A stretch of 64,000 nucleotides of DNA from Rhinopithecus roxellana (taxonomy: Eukaryota > Chordata > Mammalia > Primates > Cercopithecidae). Positions 21,635-31,998 of the stretch are shown here, one piece after another (the stretch's first letter is position 1; each line of letters begins with the position of its first letter). The DNA lies in assembly GCF_007565055.1 (NCBI RefSeq), contig NC_044557.1:75030595-75094594 (forward strand), written 5' to 3'. The notes under the pieces were generated by a model. That model was not told the DNA's origin. It ran no database searches and saw only the letters and a program-made list of their open reading frames with translations. The position numbers and the translations under genes were made by a program.

Positions 21635-22666
21635 CTTTGTGGTTTTATCTGTCTCTGGTCTTTGATGGTGGTGACGAACTGATGGGGTTTTGGTATAGGT
21701 GTCCTTCCTGTTTGATAGTTTTCCTTCTGACAGTCAGAAGGACTCTCTGTTGGTCTGTTGGAGATTGCTTGAGGTCCACTCCAGACCCTGTTTGCCTGGG
21801 TATCAGCAGCAGAGGTTGCCGAAGATAGAATATTGCTGAACAGCGAGTGTACCTGTCTGATTCTTCCTTTGGAAGTGTCCTCTCAGGGGTGTACTCCACC
21901 CTGTGAGGTGTGGGGTGTCAGACTGCCCCTAGTGGGGGATTTCTCCCAGCTAGGCTACTCAGGGGTCAGGGACACACCTGAGCAGGCAGTCTGTCCGTTC
22001 TCAGATCTCAACCTCCGCGTTGGGAGATCCGCGGCTCTCCCCAAAGCTGTCAGACAGAGTCGTTCGCGTCTGCACCGGCTCCCGCTACTTCCCCTGTTGG
22101 TCTTCAGCTGTGCGCTGTCCCCAGAGGTGGAGACTACAGAGACAGGCAGGCTTCCTTGAGCTGCTGTGAGCTCCACCCAGTTCGAGCTTCCCAGCGGCTT
22201 TGTTTACCTACTTAAGCCTCAGCAGTGGCGGGCGCCCCTCCCCCAGCCTCGCTGCTGCCTTGCGGATAGATCGCGGCAGACTGCTGTGTTAGCAGTGAGG
22301 GAGGCTTCGTGGGCGTGGGACCCTCCCGGCCAGGTGTGGGATATATTCTCCTGGAATGCCTGTATGCTTACAGCGCAGTATTGGGGTGGGAGTTACCCGA
22401 TTTTCCAGGTGTTGTGTGTCTCAGTTCCCCTGGCTAGGAAAACGGATCCCCTTCCCCCTTGCGCTTCCAGGTGAGGCGATGCCTCGCCCTGCTTCAGCTC
22501 TCGCTGGTCAGGCTGCAGCAGCTGACCAGCACCGATTGTCCGGCACTCCCTAGTGAGATGACCCCAGTACCTCAGTTGAAAATGCAGAAATCACCGGTCT
22601 TCTGTGTCGCTCGCGCTGGGAGTTGGAGACTGGAGTTGTTCCTATTCGGCCATCTTGCTCCGCCTC
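21635..22666 (-). promoter_or_regulatory. L1 5' UTR with internal promoter
   Basis: About 1.03 kb, GC- and CpG-rich against an AT-rich background, and the only CpG-rich stretch in the window. It contains the internal RNA polymerase II promoter that drives L1 from base 1. In related human L1 an antisense promoter lies around +400 to +600, which here would fire rightwards into 22667 onward; its presence is inferred. It is longer than the roughly 910 bp of human L1HS. Confidence 0.85.
22647..22657 (-). promoter_or_regulatory. YY1-type site at L1 +10
   Basis: CAAGATGGCCG on the minus strand, 10 to 20 bases from the L1 start. The equivalent site in human L1 binds YY1 and fixes the transcription start. 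Confidence 0.7.
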
Positions 22667-22679
22667 TGTATATATTCTT
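22667..22679. repeat. Target-site duplication, copy 3 of 3
   Basis: TGTATATATTCTT directly after the L1 5' end, followed by AAAACATAAT. The minus strand reads TTTT/AAGAATATATACA, an L1-endonuclease target. Confidence 0.95.
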
Positions 22680-24250
22680 AAAACATAATTTATACTAAGG
22701 AAAAACACACATATATAATACTTGCAGATACACATATAGTGATGAAAAAAATAAAATTAAGTCATGATAGCATGTATTTTTGTTCTCACCTTACAAATAC
22801 TTCAAAAACAATCACTATCTTCTCATCCTGAGTACTGTTTTCAGTGTGAAGTATTTAAGTAGCCAATTCATTATGTCCTGTCTCCAATGCTTTATTCTAA
22901 TTACCAATAATTAGTGTGCTAATACAAATATAAAGAGTGAAGAAAATGCTTGAGATCTAAAAAATGTTCTATGAATTCATTCATTTATATAAATATATAT
23001 ATGTGTGCACAGTACATGTGAAACTTATGGAGAAAAAAGTTAATATCTCCTGCCATAAAAGGAACACTTTATATTTCTAAGGAATTATATGTAGAAATTA
23101 AAGCCATGCCTATGATTCAATTTATAAATTCTACAATTTACAAACAAAATTCACAAACAAAGTTTAATATCATTAAACTGGTTTGCTTAATGATGTTAAT
23201 TTTTTTACAGTTGCATAGAAAAGTTTTTTTAATCTCATTTTATTTTGCTTAGTAACAGAATTTACAGCACTTGAAAAATTGTCTTCTTTATAAATTTTGT
23301 CACCAGATTTACAACCTCTTCAAGAAAGAGCCAAATATTCTATGGATTAGGAAATCCTTAATATTCATTTTAATAATAAGCAATAATATATTGATAAAAA
23401 AGTGATCATTTGAATGTTTGCAAGTAATGTAGATATATACCATAATATTCATAAAGGTCAAAAAGCTTCTGTGTGTTCATATCTGCTTTTAAAATAGTCA
23501 TTGGTACATTGCTGAACAGGAAGTGAAAGCTTTAAGAGCTTTCTCTCCTGTTAAAAACATTAAAAAATTTTTTTTTATCACAAACTTTTGTGCACTTAAA
23601 GCATAAATTCTAAATACAAATTTTTAGATACTACGAAATTTGAAAGAACACAAAGAATCCATAGACAAACTGCCAATCAGCAGTCCTACTTGAGAAGTAC
23701 CCCAATGTGTAGCTATTATTATATACAATTTTTAAGAAATTTGTTAATTTATTCCACTAGTTTTTCAATTTAAAAAATCTATTTTATTACATATGAAATC
23801 ATTTATTTTAGTTTTAGTCAATATGTTATTGTAGAAAGAAAGCACTTATTCTGTAATTTAACCGTAACCTGTTCAAAGTTTGTTAAAGGATCACAAAAAT
23901 TAGCAAATTCATCACTTACCTGTTAAATAAAAAATAATTTTCAATTGAAATTATTTTAAAAGTTTGAAGGAACCAATCATCCTTATTGCATTCATATATT
24001 GGCAACTGAGGTATTTCACTTCTAAAAGGATAGGTAGAAGAAAAAAAAAGACTGAAGTTGCAATTGAAGACACTTATGTTTCTTTTTATGTATATTCTTT
24101 TTTACTTTTATTCCTAACTTTACCTGTAGGAAAAGAGACCAGATATTTTAAACTTTCCATAATAGTTCTTAATTTCAAAAATATAAGTCCATCATCCCAT
24201 AACACACGCATTAAGATGAGAGCAAGCGTCTTGAGTTGAGGGGTTGTATA
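22680..24250. other. Unclassified AT-rich DNA
   Basis: No gene, RNA or nameable repeat. A short TATA-rich tract lies near 22990-23005. This is where transcription from an L1 antisense promoter would run. Confidence 0.4.
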
Positions 24251-24254
24251 AAAT

Positions 24255-24505
24255 GGGAGTTAAGAAGAAACATGGAGCCAGGCTGCTGGAATTCAAAGTC
24301 TACTAACCTTACGGGAAGGCTGTGTGATCTTGTATGCATTAACTAAGCTGTTTATGTCTCAGTTTACCTAATTTTAAATAGAGGAGGGAATATAAAAACA
24401 GTCCTCCTCAGTGTACTGTGGTAAGAATCAAATGATTTGATAACTGTCAAACTTCCCAATGTCTGATATGTCTTAGGTACTGTCTAGGTAAATGTTGCTG
24501 TTGTT
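24255..24505 (+). repeat. MIR SINE
   Basis: Sense-strand MIR order: 'atggagccaggctgctggaattcaaa', 'ggctgtgtgatcttg', 'gtctcagtttacctaatttt', 'actgtggtaagaatcaaatgatttg', 'gtactgtctaggtaaatgttg'. One of the clearest MIR copies in the window. Confidence 0.82.
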
Positions 24506-24639
24506 ACTATTCATGATTCAGGCATTTTAGAACTTCTGTCCTGAAATTATCTCTACACAGGCAAATAAAAGAAATAGGTAATTAATGCTATAGAAAACCA
24601 GACTGTCAAAGGAATCTAATCACAACTTCCTGGCAGTAT

Positions 24640-24755
24640 CTAGATGAAGAAATAAATGGGTGCACAAAGAGATGATGTCGTCTGCCCACTATCACACAAA
24701 TAAATATTGGACGTGGGATTGCAGCCTCAGTCTTCTGATTCTTCACTGGTTGTTA
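24640..24755 (-). repeat. MIR SINE fragment
   Basis: Complement of the MIR 5' half: 'gatgaagaaataaatgggtgcacaaagagatgatg', 'ctgcccactatcacacaaata', 'ggattgcagcctcagtcttctgattc'. Confidence 0.65.
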
Positions 24756-24769
24756 GTCAGCCCAGTCTT

Positions 24770-27077
24770 TTCTGTCGTATATGAAAAACCCTATCAGTAT
24801 ATTGCAACATTACTCTCCATTTATCTTCGTTTCATTCATTCCCGTTTATTGCTGGTATTACTAAAATTTCCATGATAGCCTACTCATGTCTTTTGCAAAT
24901 GAAGTGTTTTCCATTTAAAATAATTCCATGCATATTTACCAAAATACATTTTCATCAAACAACATCACCCTAATTCATTTTCTGGTTTTAGAATGTATTA
25001 TGACACTATATACATTTATTTCAGCATATCTTTTATTTTTTAATATTTCAGTCTATTTCTGTTGCAGGGTTTTATTTCATAGAGAAGTATAATCACTATT
25101 GAAATGCATACTATAAGTCTTGAAGAAAAGATGGATCAAAGATGTTTCTTCATCATTACTTCTTTCAATGCTGAATATTAAAAAAAAAAAAAACTTAATT
25201 TTTGCCCCAATGTCATTCTGATTTCTCTCATAGCCCTTTAAATTCATTTTAACCATATTACTTTAGTGTTCTATGTGATTGCTATTCAGGTTTTTCTGTC
25301 TAAAGTAAAACTTTTAAAATATTTTTAAAATGTGACATTAAAATAGATGACATCCTTAGGCAGTGCATATGTTCTATAAATATTATTTAACTCATGTATC
25401 AATTTTTTGAATAAGTATGCTATTCAGAGTTTTAATTTTGTGATATGTTTAATTTAGAAAAAAGATTTTGAATAATTGCAAATAGTCAAAATGGCTCAAA
25501 TATTCTTTAATGTAGTTTTTCCTATTGGGTCAAGGTTTACTTGAACATTGATTATAGAAACTATTTCTAAACATGAGTATGTACATCACCAAGTATGTAA
25601 TCATTTATCTTTTAATCAACACATTTTGTTATTCACTGTGAGTCTATTATAAAGAAAGACACATAAAGCATATATAACAAAGAGCCAGGCTATTTTTGGT
25701 CTTCAAAGATCACCAACTTAATTTGAAAAATTACTCGTTAGTGACTTTCAGAGTAACAGAAATATCATCTTAATGTAGAATTTCTCAGACACTGTAGCAA
25801 GAGTAAACGATTTGTTCAAATAAATTAAGCAAAAACTCAGCCTACTTAAATGCATTAAATGGAAAGCATAATTTACCATGCATTTCTTTAACTGAACTTA
25901 ATATTGTTCTCAATAAAATGAAGTATTTCTATTTTGCATAAAATAAATTTTTCTTAAATATTGTTAAAAGTGATGTTTAATTGTGAATAAGCAGTATAAT
26001 GTCATATTAACTATACCTAGATTACCACCTCATTAAAAATACAAACATACATATACTCTGTATTATAAAATTTAGTAAAACTAATCTATGAATTTAACAT
26101 TTCCTTTTGTTTACCTCATATTCTCTTGGTATATATTCAATAAGATCACCAATTCCCATCCAAATGGCAGAATAACATAGGAATTAAAATATTTCAGAGA
26201 ATTATGTTATAAAAGCTATAGCATATGTTGTACTGGTAAGCAAGTTTCTGACACTTAATGCTGTTTTTTTAAAGGAAAGTGTATATGCATCAATCAATTA
26301 TAATTACATATTACCCTTCTTACAATTAACATGAATATTCAAAGTGTAGTTCAATCTGAATTTAATCTTGGAAAAATGGCATTGTAGAGATTCAGAATTA
26401 AAAGTTTATGAAAAATAAATGGAGTCAGAAGGAGTATTTTTCTGAGTTTAGTAGATTGTATAAAAGGTTGACATTAGCCACGTGACCAAAAAAAGGAAAA
26501 ACTACAAGTTAGAATAAATGTATCACAAAAATCCATAAATTCATGATGTACAAAAGTAAAGGCTATGAATCGTATAACTCAATCCAAAATGTCATGATAT
26601 TTTCAAATTTTAGAAAATTATCTCTGACAAGAGATAGTTGACAAATGGTGACAAGATGAGCATGCACTTCTGGTCACACTGCCTCTATAAGCTCCTGCTT
26701 CCTCTTCCAGGCTACTCTTGCCACTGCCTGTACTGCCTCTTTGCCTTTTGTTTAGCAGATTTAATACCTTTCTATACACTGAGTAATTTTTATCTTTTAG
26801 AATACCCTTTATCATGATATTCAGATTTCCCACCGGTTGCGAGCCTACATTGGGTAATTAGAACATCATAAGGTCCTCAGTAACAATGAGTCAATTTCGT
26901 TATAATTATTTCTAACATATTATTTTTCAAAAATTATATGCTCAAGCAATTGAGTGTTGGAAATTCTTGGGAAAAGTACACCCATGACCTAAATAAGCTT
27001 TTCTGAACAATCCTCCCTTTTTAGTTTGTTACTGACATTGATGTCTGCAACATTCAATATAATTTGAGCTTTTAGGT
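24770..27077. other. Unclassified AT-rich DNA
   Basis: A 14-base A-run at about 25180 and scattered A/T tracts. 25600-25740 faintly resembles the unnamed ancient repeat at 3430-3600. A 71-codon minus frame at 26618-26833 has no family features. No gene seen. Confidence 0.4.
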
Positions 27078-27330
27078 CATTGTTATGGATTGAATTGTGC
27101 TCCTCCTCATTCCTGTTCATATGTTGAAAGTACTAAGCTGCACTATCACAGTATATGACTGTATTTGGAGATAAAGCATTTATAGAGGTAATGAAGATTA
27201 AATGAGGTCATAAGGTGGGCTCTAATTCAATAGGACTCGTTTTCTTAGAAGAAGAAGAGATATCAGAGCTCTCTCTCTCCATGTGCACACAGATAAAAGG
27301 CTCTACAAGGGCACAGAAAGACGATGGTTG
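27078..27330 (+). repeat. Ancient repeat, same family as 14822-15295
   Basis: 'ttatggattgaattgtgctcctcc', 'gactgtatttggagataaagc', 'aaatgaggtcataaggtgggctctaattcaat', 'cacacagataaaaggctctac' follow the order of the 14.8-kb copy but with far more divergence, showing the family itself is old. Confidence 0.6.
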
Positions 27331-27889
27331 AGTAGCTATTCAGAGAGTTTTTCCAGGAGAGGCAGTCCACAGAAAAAGAGATCTGAGAAGTTGTCCCAAA
27401 AGTAACTGAGGTTATTTGAAACAGATTGTGGGAAGTCAGGTCCCTAAGGGTGCTCTCAAAAAGAATAAGACATCTTAATTAATTAGAAGTCAAACCACAA
27501 ATTAAACTAGTTAACCAGGAAGAACCAAGGAAAGAGATAATTAAAGAGAGTCTTTCTGGGGTCAGAACAATTACAAAAACTGGACTCAAAAATTATCCCT
27601 GACCAAATTTAATTGGATGAGACTCATGAGCAATGTAACTCAAAAGCACTGTGAAAAACAATACATAATGCATTCGCAGTAAGTGAAGCTTCATAGACTT
27701 CATGTAATATCAAAAGATCCAGACAGGGTAACAGAAAGATCAAGGAAGGAAAGTCAAAGAGATCCCTGCTAAATCCGCTGTCATCCAGGATAATGGCACA
27801 CATTCAAGTCTATGCCTTCCAAGGAGTGTTTTTAAGGCCTCACTGCTTACTAGACTCTACTAATATAACCTAGTCTATTTGTAAAGCAA
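27331..27889. other. Unclassified, probably old L1-related
   Basis: Gene-free. A-rich plus strand leading into the L1M/HAL1-like block; no firm boundary. Confidence 0.35.
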
Positions 27890-29260
27890 ATAAAGAATCA
27901 AACTAGAACAACAGCAACAGCATTAAAGAGTGGAGAAGGAAAGTAGTATCTACAGATGATATAATATATTAACTAATATATCTAGTTTTCAACAAATTAT
28001 TAAACATGTGAAGAAAGGGGAACAAGTGTTCCACACAGGAAAATATTATATGCTAGCCAACAGAAATTGCCTGAGAGTGGACCCAGATATCAGGTTTAGC
28101 ACTAAGTAGTCATTATAAATATGTCCAAAGTACTAAAGGAAACCATGATTAACTAAGTAAAGTATGATGAAAACGTCACATCAAATACAGAATATCACTA
28201 CAGATATAGCAGACATAGAGATTCTAAACAAAAGAACAAAATGAAAATTCTGAAGTTGAAAATTACAATAAGTTAAATGAAAAATTAAGTAGAAGCCTTA
28301 TTAGTAAATTTGAAATGGCAGAATAATGCATTAGAAAGCTTTAAGATATATAAATAGAGATTATATAACTTGAAGGATACAATGGGAAAATGAAAAAGAA
28401 GTCTCAGAGATATGTGGGACAATTTTAATTTCACCAACATATTCATAATGAGAATATCAGAAAGAAAGGAGATGGAGATGAAGAAAAAATATAAATGATG
28501 GTTAGAAAAAAATCTGAAAAACATTAATTTGCATATCTATGAAGTTCAAAATAGTGCACATCCGATAAATGCAAAGTGGTTCAAACCCACATGCCAGAAA
28601 AAAGGATGAAAATCAAAGTCAGAGGAAATCTTGAGGCAACAAGGAAAAGATTCTTACTTTACGAGGGATTCTTCAATAAGATTAACAGCTGACACCTCAT
28701 CAGAATGAATGGAGGGTAAAAACCATTTAGATGACATATTGAAAATGCTGAAAGAAGAACTGTCTATCAAGAATCTGATGTATGAAAAAACTGTCTTTCT
28801 AAAATAAAGACTAAATAAAGACATGCCAAGATAAAAACCAAAAGAATTTTCTGCTAGCAGTCCCATTTTTACAAGAAATATTCAAGGAAGTATTTTTAAG
28901 CTGAAAGCAAGTAAACTGAGAGCAAAATTCAAATCCAACCACCACAGCATGTGTCTACAAGCTGGCCAGAAATGGTGGCTGACATCTGTAATCCCAGCAC
29001 ATTGAAAGGCCAAGACAGAAGAATCCTTTGAGCCCAGGAGTTTGAGACTAGCCTGGGCAACATAGCGCAACCACATCTCTATTAAAAAACAAAAAACAAA
29101 AAACAAAAAAAAGTTAAAGAAAAAAAAGTTAAAAAAGAACACCAGTAAAGGCAATCATGTAATTACAACAAATGGCATAAATGCGTAACTTTATTTTCTC
29201 TTTCCATAACTGATTTAAAATGAATTGTAGAAAACAATATGTATATAATTGTATTGTAAG
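27890..29260 (+). mobile_element. Old L1M or HAL1 ORF1-region remnant
   Basis: Decayed ORF1-type sequence: 'caaaatgaaaattctgaagttg', 'tcagagatatgtgggacaat', 'caccaacatattcataatga', 'gatgacatattgaaaatgctgaaagaag', 'tacaagaaatattcaaggaag', then after an Alu fragment 'aagaacaccagtaaaggcaatcatg'. This is the order of ORF1 in old mammalian L1 or of HAL1 (which carries ORF1 only). No reading frame survives. An Alu monomer interrupts it at 28963-29112. Confidence 0.7.
28963..29112 (+). mobile_element. Alu left monomer with A-rich tail
   Basis: 'ggccagaaatggtggctgac', 'tgtaatcccagcacattg', 'gagcccaggagtttgagactagcctgggcaacatag' then an (AAAAAAC)n-like tail. Monomeric, early-Alu character. Confidence 0.8.
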
Positions 29261-29276
29261 GCCTATAAGAAACACA

Positions 29277-30016
29277 CTAGTTCCCACTTATCCATGGGAG
29301 ATATATTCCAAGACCCCTAGTGGAGGCTGGAAGCCAGGGATAGTACCAAACCTGAGAGCCATCAGTGAAAACATTTCTGTCCATGTCTTTCACCCACAAA
29401 TTTAATAATGCCTTTTCTATCTCAGTTAAGCACTTATCATGGACTGTAGCCATAACTTTTTCACGTTGAGGTGTGACAGCCAAACTAGGACAAGTTTCTT
29501 TTTTTTTTCTTTACAGTTTCACTGGAAGGTTTTCTTTCTTTCTTTCTTTTTTTTTTTTTTTTTTAACTGTAGATCTTAGCAACGTCAGCATACATTGTTT
29601 TTTTCTTAATTAAGGTTGAATATTTTTACCTTTTCACTTATAGAAGGAACATGATATCTTCTCTTTGGCATATCTACATTGCCAGCATAACCACTTTTGT
29701 TCCTTCAGGACATTATTAAATAAAATAAGGATTTCTTGAACACAAGTGACAGTTGATGTGATAACCATGACAGCTACTAAGTGACTAACAGGCAAGTAGC
29801 ATCTACAGTGTGGATATGCTGGACAAAGAGATGATTCCGCCCCAGGTGGGATGGAGAATAACTGCAAGATACTATCACAGTGCTCAGAATGGCTCGCAAT
29901 TTAAAACTTACAAATTATTTATTTCTGGAATTTTCTATTTAACATTTTTGAATCACAATTGACTGCAAGTAACAAAAATCACAGAAAGCAAAACCACAAA
30001 TGGGATGACTTTACTG
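29277..30016. mobile_element. Tigger-type (Tc1/mariner) DNA transposon, non-autonomous
   Basis: Left end: CTAGTTCCCACTTATCCATG, then 'attccaagacccctagtgg...gatagtaccaaacctga'. Right end: 'gactgcaagtaacaaaaatcacagaaagcaaaaccacaaatgggatgactttactg', which is the decayed form of the 'aactgaaaccgcggaaagcgaaaccgcgg' end of Tigger relatives. About 740 bp with both termini, TA at the left edge, and no transposase frame. A T-rich (TTTC)n tract has grown inside at 29494-29567. Exact subfamily not assigned. Confidence 0.75.
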
Positions 30017-30628
30017 TACAAAAGAACCTTAAATTGTAATTAATAAGATAATATAAAAACTATGTAAGTATCACTAGTTTTGTTTTTCTTGTAGCTCAAT
30101 ATACATAAAATTTAATAAAGTAATAGTTACAACATTGCATTTTTTAGTTTATAAATAAAACTTTACTTTTTTCAAATTATTTTTGAATAATGGTTTTGTA
30201 TCAGTATTGAATCCAAGATGGAATTTATCACCTATTGTTAACAGAAGATCAATATAAAGAATGATTTATAGCCCAGAAACAGACTTTTTTCATACTTTGA
30301 AATACTTTGTGATATGTAATAATAGAATAAATAAAAGTAGTAAGAAAGAAAGTACTTATTGAATAAATATATTTGGTAAGTTTATCAACTGGAAAAATCA
30401 AATAAATCATTTTTACACTACCAGTGAATTAAAATGAGATCACTATGTAAAAAAAAAAAAAAAAATTATCACCACTCTCTTTTTATATTTATTTCTCAAA
30501 GTGTGAGTAATATAACTGTAATAGTAAGCCCCTATTTAAAACTATATGCAAGCATAGTAAATAATTATGGATCAATGGAAAATGAGCAATGATGGCTTAA
30601 TTAAAATTATCATTCACACCACTGTCAC
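30017..30628. other. Unclassified AT-rich DNA
   Basis: A 17-base A-run at about 30450. Nothing else recognised. Confidence 0.4.
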
Positions 30629-30784
30629 TTTTTTATTTTGAGAAAAGGTCTCACTGCCACCCGGGCTGGAGTGCAGTGACACAATCGTGGCTCACTGCAG
30701 TCTCAACCTTCTGGGCTCAAGAGATCCTCTTGCCTCACCCCTGACCCCAACCCCACTACAGGTGCACATTACCACGCCCAGCTG
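30629..30784 (-). mobile_element. Old Alu monomer fragment
   Basis: Complement of an Alu left arm: 'aggtctcactgccacccgggctggagtgcagtgacac', 'tggctcactgcagtctcaacc', 'ctcaagagatcctcttgcctca', 'accacgcccagct'. Diverged; J- or FLAM-like. Confidence 0.8.
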
Positions 30785-31449
30785 GTATAGGGAGTTAATG
30801 TGTAAAAGATCATTATGTTTAATAAGTGATGGATGCATATCCTCAGATTACATGTTTCTAAACTTATATTTTTCAATTGTGTGAGGCTGTCCTTATATAT
30901 GTCGAATATCAATTCAAAACTTTTTTTGTTCATGCTATCATTTTCAACTGCTTTACTCTGCAAATGATTTAGAATCTATGCTATTCAGAATTGAATGCAT
31001 TTTAGATTATTGAACACCTGCATATTATAAATGAAAATAAAAGAAAGACTCAATCTTTGCAGAGTTTAGATAACATTTATAAAAAAATAAATATGCATCT
31101 TCTTGAACCCAACCCTTAAGAGAGATTGAGGACTTAAGTTCCTGGATTGGCATTAAAAAAAGGAGAGAAATAATTTTTAGAATTATTTCTATATAATTAC
31201 ATTACATGTTTGAAGGATGACTTGAGCCATATGTGTCAAAATTTGCCTTAATTGTTTCTGCATAAATTTGAGTAGACTATAATCTCTCCTTAATCTGATA
31301 CTTTTTATTTTTATTCTAACAAGATAAACATTATTTGGGTTACTTTTCTTACTGCTTTATTTATCTATAATAATAATGCTACACACCAACTAATCAAATC
31401 TTAACCATATAAAAAATATTTATTATTACTTACGAACATGTGAGTTCTT
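30785..31449. other. Unclassified AT-rich DNA
   Basis: No gene or nameable repeat. Confidence 0.4.
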
Positions 31450-31700
31450 TAGTTCTTTGACCTTAGCTGGGCATGGTTGATCCCATCTGATAACAAATGT
31501 CTGTAGCCTTAGTTGGGACTAGTGTTCTAATTTGTTTCTGCTCCATAGGGTCTCTTATGGCAGTAGCTTATTCTTATCACTGAGGCAAGAGTCCAAGAGC
31601 AACCATGCAAAGTGTGCAAAGACCATGGAGTGTTATATTTGGAACTGGTGCACTGTCACATCTGCTGCCTTTTCTTGGCCAAGGCAAGTCATAAGACTAT
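31450..31700 (+). repeat. Ancient repeat, family undetermined
   Basis: Phrases 'cttagctgggcatggttgatccc', 'gtctcttatggcagtagcttattct', 'caagagtccaagagcaacc', 'actggtgcactgtcacatctgctgcc', 'ttggccaaggcaagtcataag' resemble a common old mammalian LTR-like repeat. I cannot name it reliably. Confidence 0.45.
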
Positions 31701-31998
31701 TCACAATTTAAGAAGTCATAAAATAAACTTCAACTCTTGATAGGAGTTGCTGCAAAGTCATATTGCAGAGGATGTGAATACAGGAAGAACATATAGAAAC
31801 GGATCCATTTCTTTAATCATTTTGCTACATGTCAGCTGTGGAACTATGGTAATATAGATAATTTAGTATTTTTTTCTCAGAAGAATTATAATTTTATCTA
31901 TCAGTACTAATATTAAAATTATTAAAGAAAATTACATTTTGTCTATTATTGTTGCTTGTTTTGTGTTTACTGGATGTGAGATATACAATACAAACTGT

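Larger units (their letters stand above)
16461..22666 (-). mobile_element. Full-length intact LINE-1
   Basis: A 6.2-kb L1 on the minus strand: 5' UTR (22666-21635), ORF1 (21634-20618), 63-bp spacer, ORF2 (20554-16727), 3' UTR (16726-16497) and an uninterrupted poly(A) of 36 (16496-16461). The 5' end reads GAGGCGGAGCAAGATGGCCG, the expected L1 start. A perfect 13-bp TSD, TGTATATATTCTT, flanks it at 16449-16461 and 22667-22679. Both reading frames are open from ATG to stop. Full length, clean tail and perfect TSD indicate a recent insertion, possibly retrotransposition-competent; activity itself cannot be read from sequence. Confidence 0.96.

Noticed and set aside
22166..22474. 102-codon plus-strand frame in the L1 5' UTR as an ORF0 gene
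   Set aside because: It starts with GTG; the first ATG leaves only about 37 codons. Kept as an observation, not a gene.
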